64,000 nucleotides of DNA from the NCBI RefSeq assembly GCF_000143415.4, contig NW_003314284.1:1869715-1933714 (forward strand), in the 5' to 3' direction. This DNA is from Selaginella moellendorffii. Taxonomy: Eukaryota; Streptophyta; Lycopodiopsida; Selaginellales; Selaginellaceae. Position 1 is the first letter of the stretch. Each line of letters begins with the position of its first letter. Shown here in pieces: positions 44,613 through 54,689 of the stretch. Below the pieces are notes generated by a model. It made no database searches. It saw only the letters and a program-made list of their open reading frames with translations, and was not told where the DNA came from. The translations under genes and the position numbers were made by a program.

Positions 44613-45528
44613 ATGGACGATGGCGAAGTGGATTTCTCCGACCACGATATCTTCTGCGGCGCCTCCAATCTGGTATGTGACGACGACCACAGCGCCAGCG
44701 CCATGGAGAGCTTCCTGGACGAGATCCTCAAGAGCACACACACTTGCACGCACACTCACACTTGCAATCCTCCCGGCCCGGACAAGACGCACACGCACAC
44801 TTGCTTCCACACGCACACGCAGCTCTTCGCATCGCCGGAGGAGGGCTCCTCGCACCAAAAGGAGGAAGAAGACCATCATCGCCCAAGCTCTGAAGCTCTA
44901 GGTCCCGGCAGCATTGCCACCGCCGCTACCACCACCGCCACCACCGCCGCCGCAGCGCCGCAATCCAGCAAGAAGCGGCCGCTGGGGAACCGTGAGGCCG
45001 TGCGAAAGTACCGTGAGAAGAAGAAGGCTCACGCTGCCTATCTCGAAGAACAGGTTGCGCAGCTCAAAGCGCTCAACCAGCAGCTTGTCAAGAGGCTCCA
45101 GGGGCAGGCGGCGCTCGAGGCGGAGGTGGCGAGGCTGCGAGCTCTCCTGTCCGAGTTCCGGGGGAGGATCGACGCGGAGCTCGGGTGCTTCCCGTTCAAG
45201 CGGCCATGCAGCACGAATGGCCGCGGTGGCGGCGGTGGCGACGGCGCCGCTGCGAACGGTGACGAGTGTTCTCCGCAGCTCCAGGCGCTCTCCGGCGGAT
45301 TCTACCTCAACACCGTGTCCGTCCCGTGCGACGCCGACGTCCCGTGCTTCCATGGCGACTCTACGAGCTCGCAGCCGCAACTTCATGGAGGAAAAGGCGC
45401 CATAGCTTGCGACTACGTCTCGGAGAGCTGCCAGGGAACTTTGGGAGACTCGGAGGGTAAGATCCTCTTTTCTTTCGCGATTGAATTGCTGATAGAATGT
45501 TTTTTTTCTTGCAGGTGGAATACAATGA
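44613..45528 (+). CDS. F-group bZIP transcription factor, zinc-deficiency sensor (bZIP19/23 type)
   Basis: Two exons (44613-45456, 45515-45528), 285 residues; the last exon adds only three codons. It begins MDDGEVDFSDHDIF, as in Arabidopsis bZIP19/23. At about residues 42-70 lies the His/Cys-rich zinc-sensor motif (THTCTHTHTCNPPGPDK followed by THTHTCFHTHT), which binds Zn and switches the factor off when zinc is sufficient. The bZIP domain starts near residue 115: KKRPLGNREAVRKYREKKKA, then a leucine zipper (AYLEEQVAQLKALNQQLVKR), and the F-group block FRGRIDAELGCFPF follows. Known members bind RTGTCGACAY elements in ZIP transporter genes. A poly-Ala/Thr linker and a Gly-rich stretch are local low-complexity additions. 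Confidence 0.95.
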
Positions 45529-45950
45529 TCACTGAATTGATTCTCACCCCGGCCGATGGTTTGTGAGGAAAATTACGCCGAGAAAAGGTGGTGGCATATT
45601 CTACTATGGGAGAATATTCACGAGAGGATGTTTCTATAGGGTGCATTTCATCGCCGGTCAAGCTTTGGCATCGGCACACTCGGCAGCACACTATCGAAGA
45701 AAAGTAGGAGCAGGAAAAGCAGGGAAAGCACGGAAAAGCACGAAAGCTTTTTTGGTTATCCTAGGAGGCTTTTGTGACAGCTTCTGGGTCGTCAGCGGCT
45801 ACGCGAAGAAACGAATTTAAAAAGGAGGTGGAGCTCGCAGGAACAAGTAGCTGATAGATTTGAGTCGGCAGCGGGCAGGGTAGCGAGCAAGTCGGTGAGT
45901 GGAGTGGAAGTCACAGCGCCGAGGTTTTTGAGATCTGGGAAGGAGGAGAG
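45529..45950. other. Intergenic between F-bZIP and TOM1-like gene
   Basis: Holds the 3' UTR of the F-bZIP gene and the leader of the next gene. An 85-codon frame (45563-45820) has no recognisable features. Short GAAAAGC tandem units occur at 45714-45742. Confidence 0.5.
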
Positions 45951-47173
45951 ATGGCGGAGATTCGGGAGAAGTTCGCGGCTCTTGGTGGCAGGATGAGCCA
46001 GAGGATGAACAGCCTCGGGGACAAGATGAAGGAGGTGTTTCAGGGGTCGAGCCAGGCTGACAAGTTCGTGGAGGAGGCGACCTCGGAAAAGAACGGCTTT
46101 TCTCCGGATTGGGGCAAGAACTTGCAGATTTGTGACATGGTGAATGCCGAGGGTCTCACCGGACAGGATGTTGTGAGGGGCGTGAAGAAGCGGCTGAGCT
46201 CCAAGAGTCCTGCGGTGCAGCTCCTGGCTTTGGTACTTTTGGAGACTTGCGTGAAGAACTGCGAGAAGATGTTCGCCGAGGTGGCCTCCGAGAAGGTGCT
46301 GGACGAGATGGTGAAGCTTGTGGACGATCCCCAGACGAGCTCGCAGAACCGGGATAAGATTCTAAGGATGATCGAGTCGTGGGGCGAGGCCACGGAGGAG
46401 TTACGGTACTTACCCGTGTTTGAAGAAACTTACAAGGTATGTGGCAGTTTTTCTAGTCTGTATCAATGATTTTTTATTTGTGGGTTTTTCTTTTCTACAG
46501 AGCTTGCGGTCGAGAGGCATAAGATTCCCTGGAAGAGACGAGGAGAGCCTCGCTCCGATTTTCACCCCGCCACAGTCGGCTCCAATCCAGTCCTCATCGT
46601 TGGCTCGCGCTCAAAGCGACCCCAAGGCGGATCCAAAGGAAGTTTTTGATGTTGCTCGCAACAGTAGCGAGCTTTTGTCAACCGTGTTGTCGTCATCACC
46701 GCAGAAAGAGGCTCTCGAGGTGAGAAAAATTCTCTTCTTATTGTGGAGATTTGTTTTCTCATACTCCTTGCTCGTCGTTTTAGGATGATCTCACCACAGC
46801 GCTAGTCGAGCAGTGCCGGCAGTCCCAGCTGAGCGTGCACAGACTGCTGGAGGGGTCGCCGGAGAACGAAAGCTTGATGTTCGAGGGCCTCCAAGTTAAC
46901 GACGAGCTCCAGCGAGTGTTGCAAAAGTTCGAGGACCTGTTCGTCGGCCGAGCTCCATCGGAGGCAGCGCAGCCAGCCCTTCCAACTTTCGCGGCCGCCG
47001 CCGAAGAAGAGGGTCCATCGGAGGAATCCCTGGTACGCACTCGCCAGAAGCAAAACGCCACAGAAGAAGGATCGGCATCGATCGACAAGCTGGACGAGCT
47101 GGTTTTCGGCGGCAAGAGCTCCAGTTCCAGCAAGAAGAACACCAAGAACAGCGACGATCTCATTACCTTCTGA
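45951..47173 (+). CDS. TOM1-like (TOL) ubiquitin-binding ESCRT-0-like adaptor, VHS + GAT domains
   Basis: Three exons (45951-46436, 46501-46719, 46784-47173), 364 residues. Plant TOL proteins replace ESCRT-0, binding ubiquitinated plasma-membrane cargo and passing it to the vacuolar degradation route. A VHS domain covers about residues 50-165 (DWGKNLQICDMVNAEGLTGQ, LLALVLLETCVKNC, NRDKILRMIESWGEATEELR). A short Pro/Ser linker leads to a three-helix GAT domain at about 205-310 (DDLTTALVEQCRQSQLSVHR, EGLQVNDELQRVLQKFEDLF). The acidic tail ends with DDLITF, a possible clathrin-box-like or adaptor-binding end. The first 40 residues are helical and amphipathic. Confidence 0.93.
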
Positions 47174-47572
47174 GCTCTCCACAGTCCTCGTATCGTTCGT
47201 GTATAGATTTTTTTTCTATCTTCTACAGATTTGCTGTCTCTCTCTCGTTCTCAATCTTTCTCCAAAGATTGTGTGTCATCGCAGGAATTTGTTTTCTTAA
47301 TCACGCTTCGATTTCTCTTTTTTTTTTGTTGCAACGAAAGTCTTTGGCGTGCTTGATTGCATTGAGTTACTTCTACGTGAGAGCGTCCACATGGCGTCGT
47401 GTGAGTGAGCCACGGCAGCTCGCGTCCAAGTGGCGCCGCCACCTCACATTTTTACTCGAGGACTCTGGGAAAGCGCCTCTTCAAGAAAGTTTGAGAATGG
47501 GATAGAGATAGAAGTGGATTTTAGGGCGCTGCGATGACGCACGCCCCACGTCTAGGGCTTTGATTTCTTGGG
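47174..47572. other. Intergenic between TOM1-like and ABCD genes
   Basis: T-rich 3' region of the TOM1-like gene and promoter/leader of the transporter. A poly-T run lies at 47319-47328. No gene or RNA is evident. Confidence 0.5.
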
Positions 47573-50500
47573 ATGGCTGCCATGAGCACGCAGCGGCAGC
47601 GCGCGCTGGGCGTAGCGCTGCTCTGCGGCGGCTCGATCGTCGCCGGCAGCAAGCTGCTCCAGTTGCGGATCAAGGCGTTCCAGAAGGAGCAATGGGAGTT
47701 GTGCGAGAGCGCCACTTCCAGGCAGAATATGCAGCTCCTGTCCCGGCGCCCCAAGGTGAATCGATCGCGTAGGTTTTGAGCTGATCCAGGAGCTCATTCG
47801 CTCGAATTATTGCTCGTTTGTGATCCAGGTATCGGTCGATGGCCTCTTTGCCAAGCGGCTTGTCGAGATTTTGAGAATTTGCATCCCGTCGATCAAGTCC
47901 AGGGAGGTGCTCTTCATTGTGATCCAGACGTTGCTTCTATACAGCAGAACACGTTTAACAGGTGTGCTTGAGATTAAAATCTTGCGAATTTGACTTTCCT
48001 GGTTCTTCGTGCTTGGTCAGAGCAAATGGCAAGCATCGAAGGCGTGACGGGCCAATCTGTAATTTCCAAGGTAAAGTTTTCTTGCTTCGAGAACACCATT
48101 TAAAAAAAAAATTCCGTGGTTTTGTTTCTTTCCCAGGATTGGTCATTGTTCAGCACTAACTTGATGGGATTCGCTCGAGTAGCGATTCCAGCAGCAATTG
48201 TCAACAGTGGCCTAAAGTACATGCAGGTAAAGCGCAAACTTTGTGAGTTTAGTAAGAAAAATGGTTTCTTATTGGATGTACGACAGACAATCATCAGTCT
48301 TGCGTTTCAACAACGTCTTGCAGAGCATTTGCACCAGTGCTACTTGACAAATCGCGTGTATTATGTAGCTTCGACACTGAGGGGTTTATCTAACGCTGAC
48401 CAGGTGAATTAGCTCATGGATTTTGCATTGTTTTGCTCACAAGCTTCTCCTCTTGATTTGCAGCGCATCACGGAAGATGTTGCAAAGTTTTCCGTGGCTA
48501 TTAGTGAGCTTTACTCGTATACGTTCAAACCTGTGTTGGATATCATCGTCTTTACGCGTTCCCTTGCGAAGACCATTGGGTAAGTGAAGCTACGATGTTT
48601 TCTTTGATTAATCCGGTAGGTTTGTTCAGGTACAAGGGGCAATTTCTACTTTATGCGTACTTTCTGTTTTGCTCAACCTTCTTGCGGAGTGTAAGTCCTC
48701 CTCTTGCTCTTATGACAGCACAAGAGGCTGCTTTGAGCGGAAACTTTAGGAACGCGCATCAAAGGTCCGTCGCTTTTTCGTTTTCGAAATATTGGTTTAA
48801 GTGTACTGATCTTTTAGGATAGTTGCGAATGCCGAAGCTATAGCTTTCAATGACCCTCCTGGTGGAGATACGGAGCGCATGATTTTGAATGACCATCTTT
48901 ACCGGCTGATACGTCACTCTCGATTGTCAGCATTTCAAAGATTTATTCAGCAGGTAAATCCTGACCCGTCGGAATCGATTCGAGGACTACCCTGGTCTTT
49001 GCCTTCTGTTTTTTGTTAATCCTTCTATTATTTCTAACAGGCTGGTTCACCATACTAGGTTGCTGATGGTTATCTCATCAAATATGCTGCATCTATTGTG
49101 GGAATTTGCGTATATGCTGCTCCTTTCTATTACAGCAAGCAGGTGTGTTCATCTGTTTCGATACCCGGTTCTTATATCCATCACTGGTTTTCTCGCAGAG
49201 ACATGATGCGACAATAGCAAGTGGCGATTACATAAGGTCATTGCGTTTGATGGTGGTATGTAATGCTTAAGTTCCCACTTTTATGCTCCTTCAATCTCCC
49301 TTTTACAGAGCACATCAAATGCAATAGGCCAGCTGGTCCTAGTTTATAAGAGAGTCACGGCACTTGCTGGACATTCCTCCCGTGTCTCTGAGCTCCTGGA
49401 ATCGGTATGTTTGTTCATTAAAATTCACTACAACCGCGCTATTCTTACAGGTAAAACAACTGAGTACAAGAGAAGGCCGACTTCGTGCAAGCCACATAAG
49501 GCGATTGTCATGGCATTTTGAGCAAGAATCATCTGTTCAAAATCCACCCCGCCTTCTTTATGGAGATAGCATAAAGTAATTGAGCATTTTCGTTTGGAAA
49601 TGCTAATGCTTGCGGTTTCAGGTTCAGGAACGTCACCATCTCAGCACCTGATGCCACTCCATTGGTTCGGGATTTGAGCTTTGAGCTGCTACCAGGTCAC
49701 TCTATCATAATTATGGGTCCAAATGGAAGGTTAGCACTTAGGAAACCGTTTCATTTTGATAATCTCGTGTCGGCAGTGGAAAGTCATCAATTTTTCGCGT
49801 GCTGGCTGAGCTTTGGCCTCTCCAAAATGGCACAATAACGAGACCGCCACGAGGTGGAGGCGTTTTTTACCTTTCACAAGTATGTGCACATTTTTAAAAT
49901 CTCATGTGTATCGTACTAAAAAAATTGGAGTTTTGCAGAGGCCATACCTCGTGCGTGGTACACTGAGAGATCAAGTTCGATATCCAGCATTACCCCTGAC
50001 GCTGACACGTAAATCCGACAAGAAGTCTTGGTCCCAAGGCTGCCGCTCCGTCAAGAATGACAGGCATCCAGACGATGCTCGTGTTTTGGAGGCACTAAAT
50101 GCAACGGAGGTTGGCTACTTGGTTCACCGTGGAGATGGCTTGGACCAGAACCAGGTTCGTCTTTGTTATTTTAGAAGCAGCCGTTTGGAAGAACTAAAAC
50201 TTGTATATGTCACTTAGAACTGGGAGGAGACACTGTCTGGAGGAGAAAAGCAACGCCTTGCAGTTGCCCGGCTTCTTTTCCACAATCCCAAGTAAGCAGC
50301 TCTCTATAAATTAGCCCTTCCAATTGAAATTCATGCAGGTTTGCTGTATTGGACGAGTGCACGTCCGCCGTGAGCGCCGATGGTGAAGAGAAGCTCTACA
50401 GGCAATTACACGAGAGAGGCATAACAATGCTCTCAATCGCCCATCGACCCGCATTGATGAAGTAAGTCCCCACACACGTCAAGTTCATCAAGTTCTCTTT

Positions 50501-50627
50501 TTGAGTTTAAGAATCACAATGCCTGTTCTCCAGGTACCACACCGCAGTCCTCTACTTAGATGGCAGCCAATCGGGCTATGGCTGGAGATACGAGGTCCTG
50601 AAAGCTAAAGCTGCCGAAGATAGCTGA
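47573..50627 (+). CDS. Half-size ABC transporter, subfamily D (peroxisomal/plastid ABCD type)
   Basis: Eighteen small exons between 47573 and 50627 give 679 residues with every phase closed. One membrane domain and one nucleotide-binding domain make a half transporter that must dimerise. Residues 1-400 form the ABCD membrane domain (for example LKYMQTIISLAFQQRLAEHL, GYKGQFLLYAYFLFCSTFLR and an EAA-like stretch NAEAIAFNDPPGGDTERMIL). The ATPase domain has Walker A GPNGSGKSS (about 470-478), Q-loop region FYLSQRPYLVRGTLRDQVRY, signature LSGGEKQRLAVARLL, Walker B FAVLDECTSAV and H-loop SIAHRPALM. Mammalian and yeast ABCDs import acyl-CoAs into peroxisomes. Plants have a full-size peroxisomal ABCD1 and a half-size ABCD2-like class; this gene matches the half-size architecture. 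The location is undecided: the N-terminus is basic but not a clear transit peptide. Confidence 0.9.
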
Positions 50628-50660
50628 GCTTTCGCCTCACTCACAAATAAAAGCGACGAG

Positions 50661-51889
50661 TCAAAACCCAAACACCAGATCCACCACCTTAGACAATAGC
50701 GATTTCGTGGGCGATGCGATGGTCGACGCTGGTCGAGCAAGCGACGAGTCCGAGTGGAGGTAATACGGTCGAGCAGCTGTTTGAGCGGACGCCATTCCTT
50801 TGGCCGAGGCCTTTGGGTGTGGCACCGAAAGCCCCGAGCTCCTCTGGGCCTTGTCCATCAACGCTTGCCTTTGCAACGGATCAACGGGCTTGACACCGAT
50901 TATCAGCGCTCCATAGAGCTGCATTCCATTCTTCGCCAGCGCCTTTTGTGCGTCCTGCCGAGACTGGAAGGAAGAACAGGAAAAAAATAAAATCATCACG
51001 AGAAGAAGAAAGAGCGTCTAGAGTTGAATCGACAGACCTGGTACTGGATATGGAGCCAGTTGGAAGTCGCGGGGCCGGCAACTTGCTTGATAATTGGACC
51101 GCATTTCTCAAACTCTCGAAGAACTAAGTTGGTGTCCTCTCCGGGAAAACTACAATGAGATAGCAGTAAGAACAAGAACAAAGCCAAAGAGATGGAAGTG
51201 TTCTATACGTACCCATAGATTGTCACCCATTCGTCTCCTTCTTCCCCAGCGTCGGGCAACGCAGCGCTTCTCTGGATATCCGGACGAATGATCTGGCGAG
51301 GTGCCGGGAGCGTGAGGAGCCCGGACTGTGGCTCGGCCTGGTGATGGAGATGGTGGTGATGGATCCCAGTGGTGCCAGTATGTAAGTTCTCTCGCTCGCC
51401 ATCGCTATGGCCGCTCCAATCCCTCATAGCCGCCGAAGAAGACCACCACGCCGAGGGCGGCGAGGAGGATGGAGGAGCGAACCCGGGGGACTGGAAATCT
51501 CCAAACAATCCGCCGCTTCTTCTCGACGCCCCGGATTGCGGAGTCTTGAGAGGCGATTTGCTGTCCGAGAATCTGGAAGCCAATCCATCCGGGGAGCGAT
51601 ACTCGCCGGCGGCGGGAGGGGGCAGCAGTGTCTCCGACGGGGTGCGATCGATGCGGTCCTCGAGCGTGAAGCAGGGCGGAGGCGGTGGATCCGCGCCGCC
51701 GCCTACATTGTCGCGCCAGGAGGAAGATCCCGCCGCCGCCGCTGCTCCAGACGAGGAGGATTGCGCCCCGGAAGCGCGAGTGCCGGCGGCGGCGAGATTC
51801 AAGTCTCTGTAGAAGAGAGATTGGTACCTGCCCGCCCCGCCACGCCGCTGCTGCATCGTTCCTCCTCCGCCATAGCCAGCTGCTGCCAT
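50661..51889 (-). CDS. NUP35: Nucleoporin NUP35/NUP53 (MPPN domain)
   Basis: Three exons (51889-51213, 51149-51038, 50963-50661), 363 residues. The N-terminal half is Ser/Gly/Pro-rich disordered sequence that includes FGDF but few true FG repeats. The RNA-recognition-like MPPN domain of Nup35/53 covers about residues 215-305: GDEWVTIYGFPGEDTNLVLR, EFEKCGPIIKQVAGPATSNW, QYQSRQDAQKALAKNGMQLY and GALIIGVKPVDPLQRQALMD. In this family the domain dimerises rather than binding RNA. The end KSLLSKVVDLVFGF is the amphipathic membrane-binding helix typical of this nucleoporin, which links the inner pore ring to the envelope. Its stop is 33 bp from the stop of the convergent ABCD gene; its start is 123 bp from the divergent CCCH gene. 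Confidence 0.95.
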
Positions 51890-52012
51890 GGAATTTTTCA
51901 AGAAAACCCAAAGCCCTAAAGACCAACGGCCAGGATCTCGTGGTGTTGGCGTGGTTTTGAATTAACGGCTGCGATTGGTTCCGAGATTTAGGGTTCTTGA
52001 GGGGTAGTCGCA

Positions 52013-53014
52013 ATGGAAGCGCAGGAGCGCGCGGCTGGCGCTGCCAGGATGCTCGGCGGCAATGGCGGTAAGAGGATGAGTACAGGAACTATATTTTTCA
52101 AGACGAAGCTGTGCTCTAGATTCCGGGCGGGGACTTGCCCCTACATCACGAATTGCAACTTCGCGCATGGAATGGAGGAGCTCCGGAAGCCGCCGCCCGG
52201 ATGGGAGGATTTCGTCAATCCTCCCGTGGTCGCGGACGGCGGCGGCAATGCGGCGAAGCTCCGGCCGTGCAAGAGATTTTTCGCGGAGGGAGTTTGTCCT
52301 TACGGTGAGAGGTGAGGTATTCTCTCAAAGTTTTCGTTTGCTCTTTCGTCTCGATTGATTGATCACTTAGATCTATGCTTGGTTTCTCTGTAGGTGCATC
52401 TTTAGCCACGAGGATCCGGCTGTGAAACCCGCCGCTACCACTGCGATCAGCAACGCGAGCACTGCAAAGCCGCTGAACTGGAAAACGCGGCTTTGCAACA
52501 AGTGGGAGACGACGGGATCGTGTCCGTTTGGAGACAAGTGCCATTTCGCCCATGGAATCGCTGGTAAGAAGAAGCTGGCTTTTTTTGTCTCCGCTGGAGC
52601 AAAGTTTTGGTTTTTCGGTTCTTCGCAGAACTTCAGAAGTATGGTGGTGGAGGAGAGTCTCTTCCAGCGCAAATGGACTCCAAGGCCCAGACTTCCTCAT
52701 ACTCGGACACCTCGGAAGCCAATCCTTCGCTGACGAGCAATCTTTTCCAGCAGCAGCTGCAACATCAAACACAGCAAAATCAAAGCCAGAGCCAGCAGCA
52801 GCAAAGCCGGATCCAGCAGCAAAAGCCTCCGCTAGTCGCAACTCAAGCACCACCGAGCTCGAAAGTCTGGAGGGGTCCTAGCGGCGACGCCATCTCCACG
52901 GTTTATGGAGACTGGCTCGAAGAGGAGGACGAAGAACAAGAACAAGAAGAGCAAGAGGACGAGGGCAATCATCCCATGGAACTATTTTACGAAGAGCTCC
53001 AAAGTTTCCACTAA
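52013..53014 (+). CDS. CCCH zinc-finger protein with three fingers
   Basis: Three exons (52013-52311, 52394-52563, 52629-53014), 284 residues. There are three C-x8-C-x5-C-x3-H-type fingers: [41 protein letters not shown] (interrupted by the first intron), and [22 protein letters not shown]. Such fingers bind AU- or U-rich RNA or DNA. The spacing and the GTxxFKTKLC lead-in resemble plant zinc-finger C3H proteins of the At5g06770/At3g12130 kind. The C-terminus is Gln-rich and then strongly acidic ([15 protein letters not shown]), which suggests a protein-interaction or activating region. The start ATG gives [16 protein letters not shown]. It shares a very short divergent promoter with NUP35. 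Confidence 0.93.
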
Positions 53015-53171
53015 GGTCGAATCTCAGGGAATATCCGCATCTTGTACGGCAGTGTGATGTACGTAAACGGCGCCGTTACCACCGCCGTTACCCTGGTGTG
53101 TTGTGGAGGAGCTTAAAGGTCGCCGCCGCTTCTAGCGCCATTTGTTCTTTGTTTCTTTAGGGTTCTTGGGC

Positions 53172-54689
53172 ATGCCCAGCCAGGAGGAGGATGCGATGAT
53201 CGAGGCGGAGGAGGACAAGCCCGCCAAGGGCTTGCCGCCGCCGATGGAGCTCGACTGCGGCAGCAATGGCCATCACCAGGTAGAGGATTTCTTGTCCGAG
53301 GGAGAGGCGGCGTCCTCGCCCGGCAGCGCGAGCAATGTAGCATCGTCACCCCGTGATGGCGGCGGCGATGAGAAGGAGGCGAGCATCGCGAGGCTGGCTC
53401 GCGAGAACGAGGAGCTGTCCGGGGAGATTGCGGCGCTCAAGCGGGAGAACGAGGCCGTGGCGCGGAGCGTGAGGAAGCTGGAGGAACAGGTGAGGGACGA
53501 CGCCGCGAAGCTGGATTCGATCGCCCGGGAGACCGATGAGAAGAGGAGGGAGGTGCTGGAGGAGATTGAGGCTGCGAGGAGGCAGGTCTCGGCCCTGGAG
53601 CTGGACAAGGCGGGGCTGAGCCAGGAGAGGGTTGCTATGGCGGCGGAGAAGGAGAGATTGGAGGATGCTCTCGCGGTGGCCGCCAGCAACGTCTCGGAGC
53701 TCTCGAAGAAGGTGGACGACGCCGAGTCGGCGGCGGCAGCGGCCAAGGAGAAAGTTGCGCTGCTCGACGCCGAGGTTAGAAAGTTGGCAGGCGACTGTGA
53801 GTTTCTCCGGGACTCCAACGCCGGGCTCTTGGCAATCAAGGCGGGGCTGGACGACGACTTAAAGGCGATAGCTTCGTCCAGGGAGGCGCTGCTCCAGGAG
53901 CGGGAGAAGCTACTGCTGGAGATCAAAGGCTTGGAAGCGGAGGCGAGCGGCGCAAAGGAGCTAGCGGAAGCTATGCGAGCTCAAGATCAGGCTTTCAAGA
54001 CCAGCCTCCTGTCGCTGGAAGAGAAGCTGGCGGCGGCGTCCCGACGCGAGGTCGAGCTGGAGACGAAGAACCACGCGCTGGCCTCGAGCATCCGGCAGCT
54101 CGAGGCGCAGGTATGCGGGCTCCAAAAGTGCTCGTCGGAGCACGAGTCCCTGGCCGCGGAGCTCCAGAGGGAGAGGGAGCTCCGGGTGGCTCTCCAGGAA
54201 CAGGTGGTCGGGCTCAACACCCGGAAGCTCTCGCTCGAGGAGGAGGTGAAGCAGGCGTTGTCGACGATCCAGAAGATGCAAGACATCACACAGAAGGAGC
54301 AGGGGCAGCGGAGGATGCTCGAGGATCAAGTGTCGTCGATCATGAGGGAGAAGGTCCGGGTGGAGGAGGCCAAGACGGGCGTGGAGGCGGAGCTCAGGCA
54401 GCTGAGCTCGTTGTCCGCCAAGGCCGAGGTGACGGCCAAGGCGGAGGTGCTGAGCCTCAAGCAGAAGATCGAGGGGCTGGAGAGCTCGCTGGGCAAAGTC
54501 AAGGAGGAGGCTCTGTCGAGCGAGAAGAAGGTGTGGCAGCTGCGATCGGAGCTTAGCAAGGCCAGGGAATTGCTGGAGTGCCGGTCGAGCGTGGCGAGGT
54601 TTGCTCTTCCCGCGGCGCTAGTCTCGACCGGAGCGCTTGTGGCTGCTGGAGTTCTGGGATATTTTCGTGTCAGGCAGTTAGGCCAATGA
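53172..54689 (+). CDS. Tail-anchored coiled-coil protein, similar in layout to PMD1/PMD2
   Basis: Intronless, 505 residues from ATG 53172. An acidic low-complexity N-terminus (about 1-65) is followed by nearly unbroken coiled coil (about 66-465). A single C-terminal hydrophobic segment (FALPAALVSTGALVAAGVLG, about 475-495) with a short basic tail (YFRVRQLGQ) ends the protein. This is a tail-anchor signal for peroxisomes, mitochondria or plastid outer envelope. The layout matches Arabidopsis PEROXISOMAL AND MITOCHONDRIAL DIVISION FACTOR proteins, which promote organelle division, but coiled coils give little sequence evidence, so the link is inference. It is the last gene before the AT-rich block. 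Confidence 0.75.
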   Translation: MPSQEEDAMIEAEEDKPAKGLPPPMELDCGSNGHHQVEDFLSEGEAASSPGSASNVASSPRDGGGDEKEASIARLARENEELSGEIAALKRENEAVARSVRKLEEQVRDDAAKLDSIARETDEKRREVLEEIEAARRQVSALELDKAGLSQERVAMAAEKERLEDALAVAASNVSELSKKVDDAESAAAAAKEKVALLDAEVRKLAGDCEFLRDSNAGLLAIKAGLDDDLKAIASSREALLQEREKLLLEIKGLEAEASGAKELAEAMRAQDQAFKTSLLSLEEKLAAASRREVELETKNHALASSIRQLEAQVCGLQKCSSEHESLAAELQRERELRVALQEQVVGLNTRKLSLEEEVKQALSTIQKMQDITQKEQGQRRMLEDQVSSIMREKVRVEEAKTGVEAELRQLSSLSAKAEVTAKAEVLSLKQKIEGLESSLGKVKEEALSSEKKVWQLRSELSKARELLECRSSVARFALPAALVSTGALVAAGVLGYFRVRQLGQ

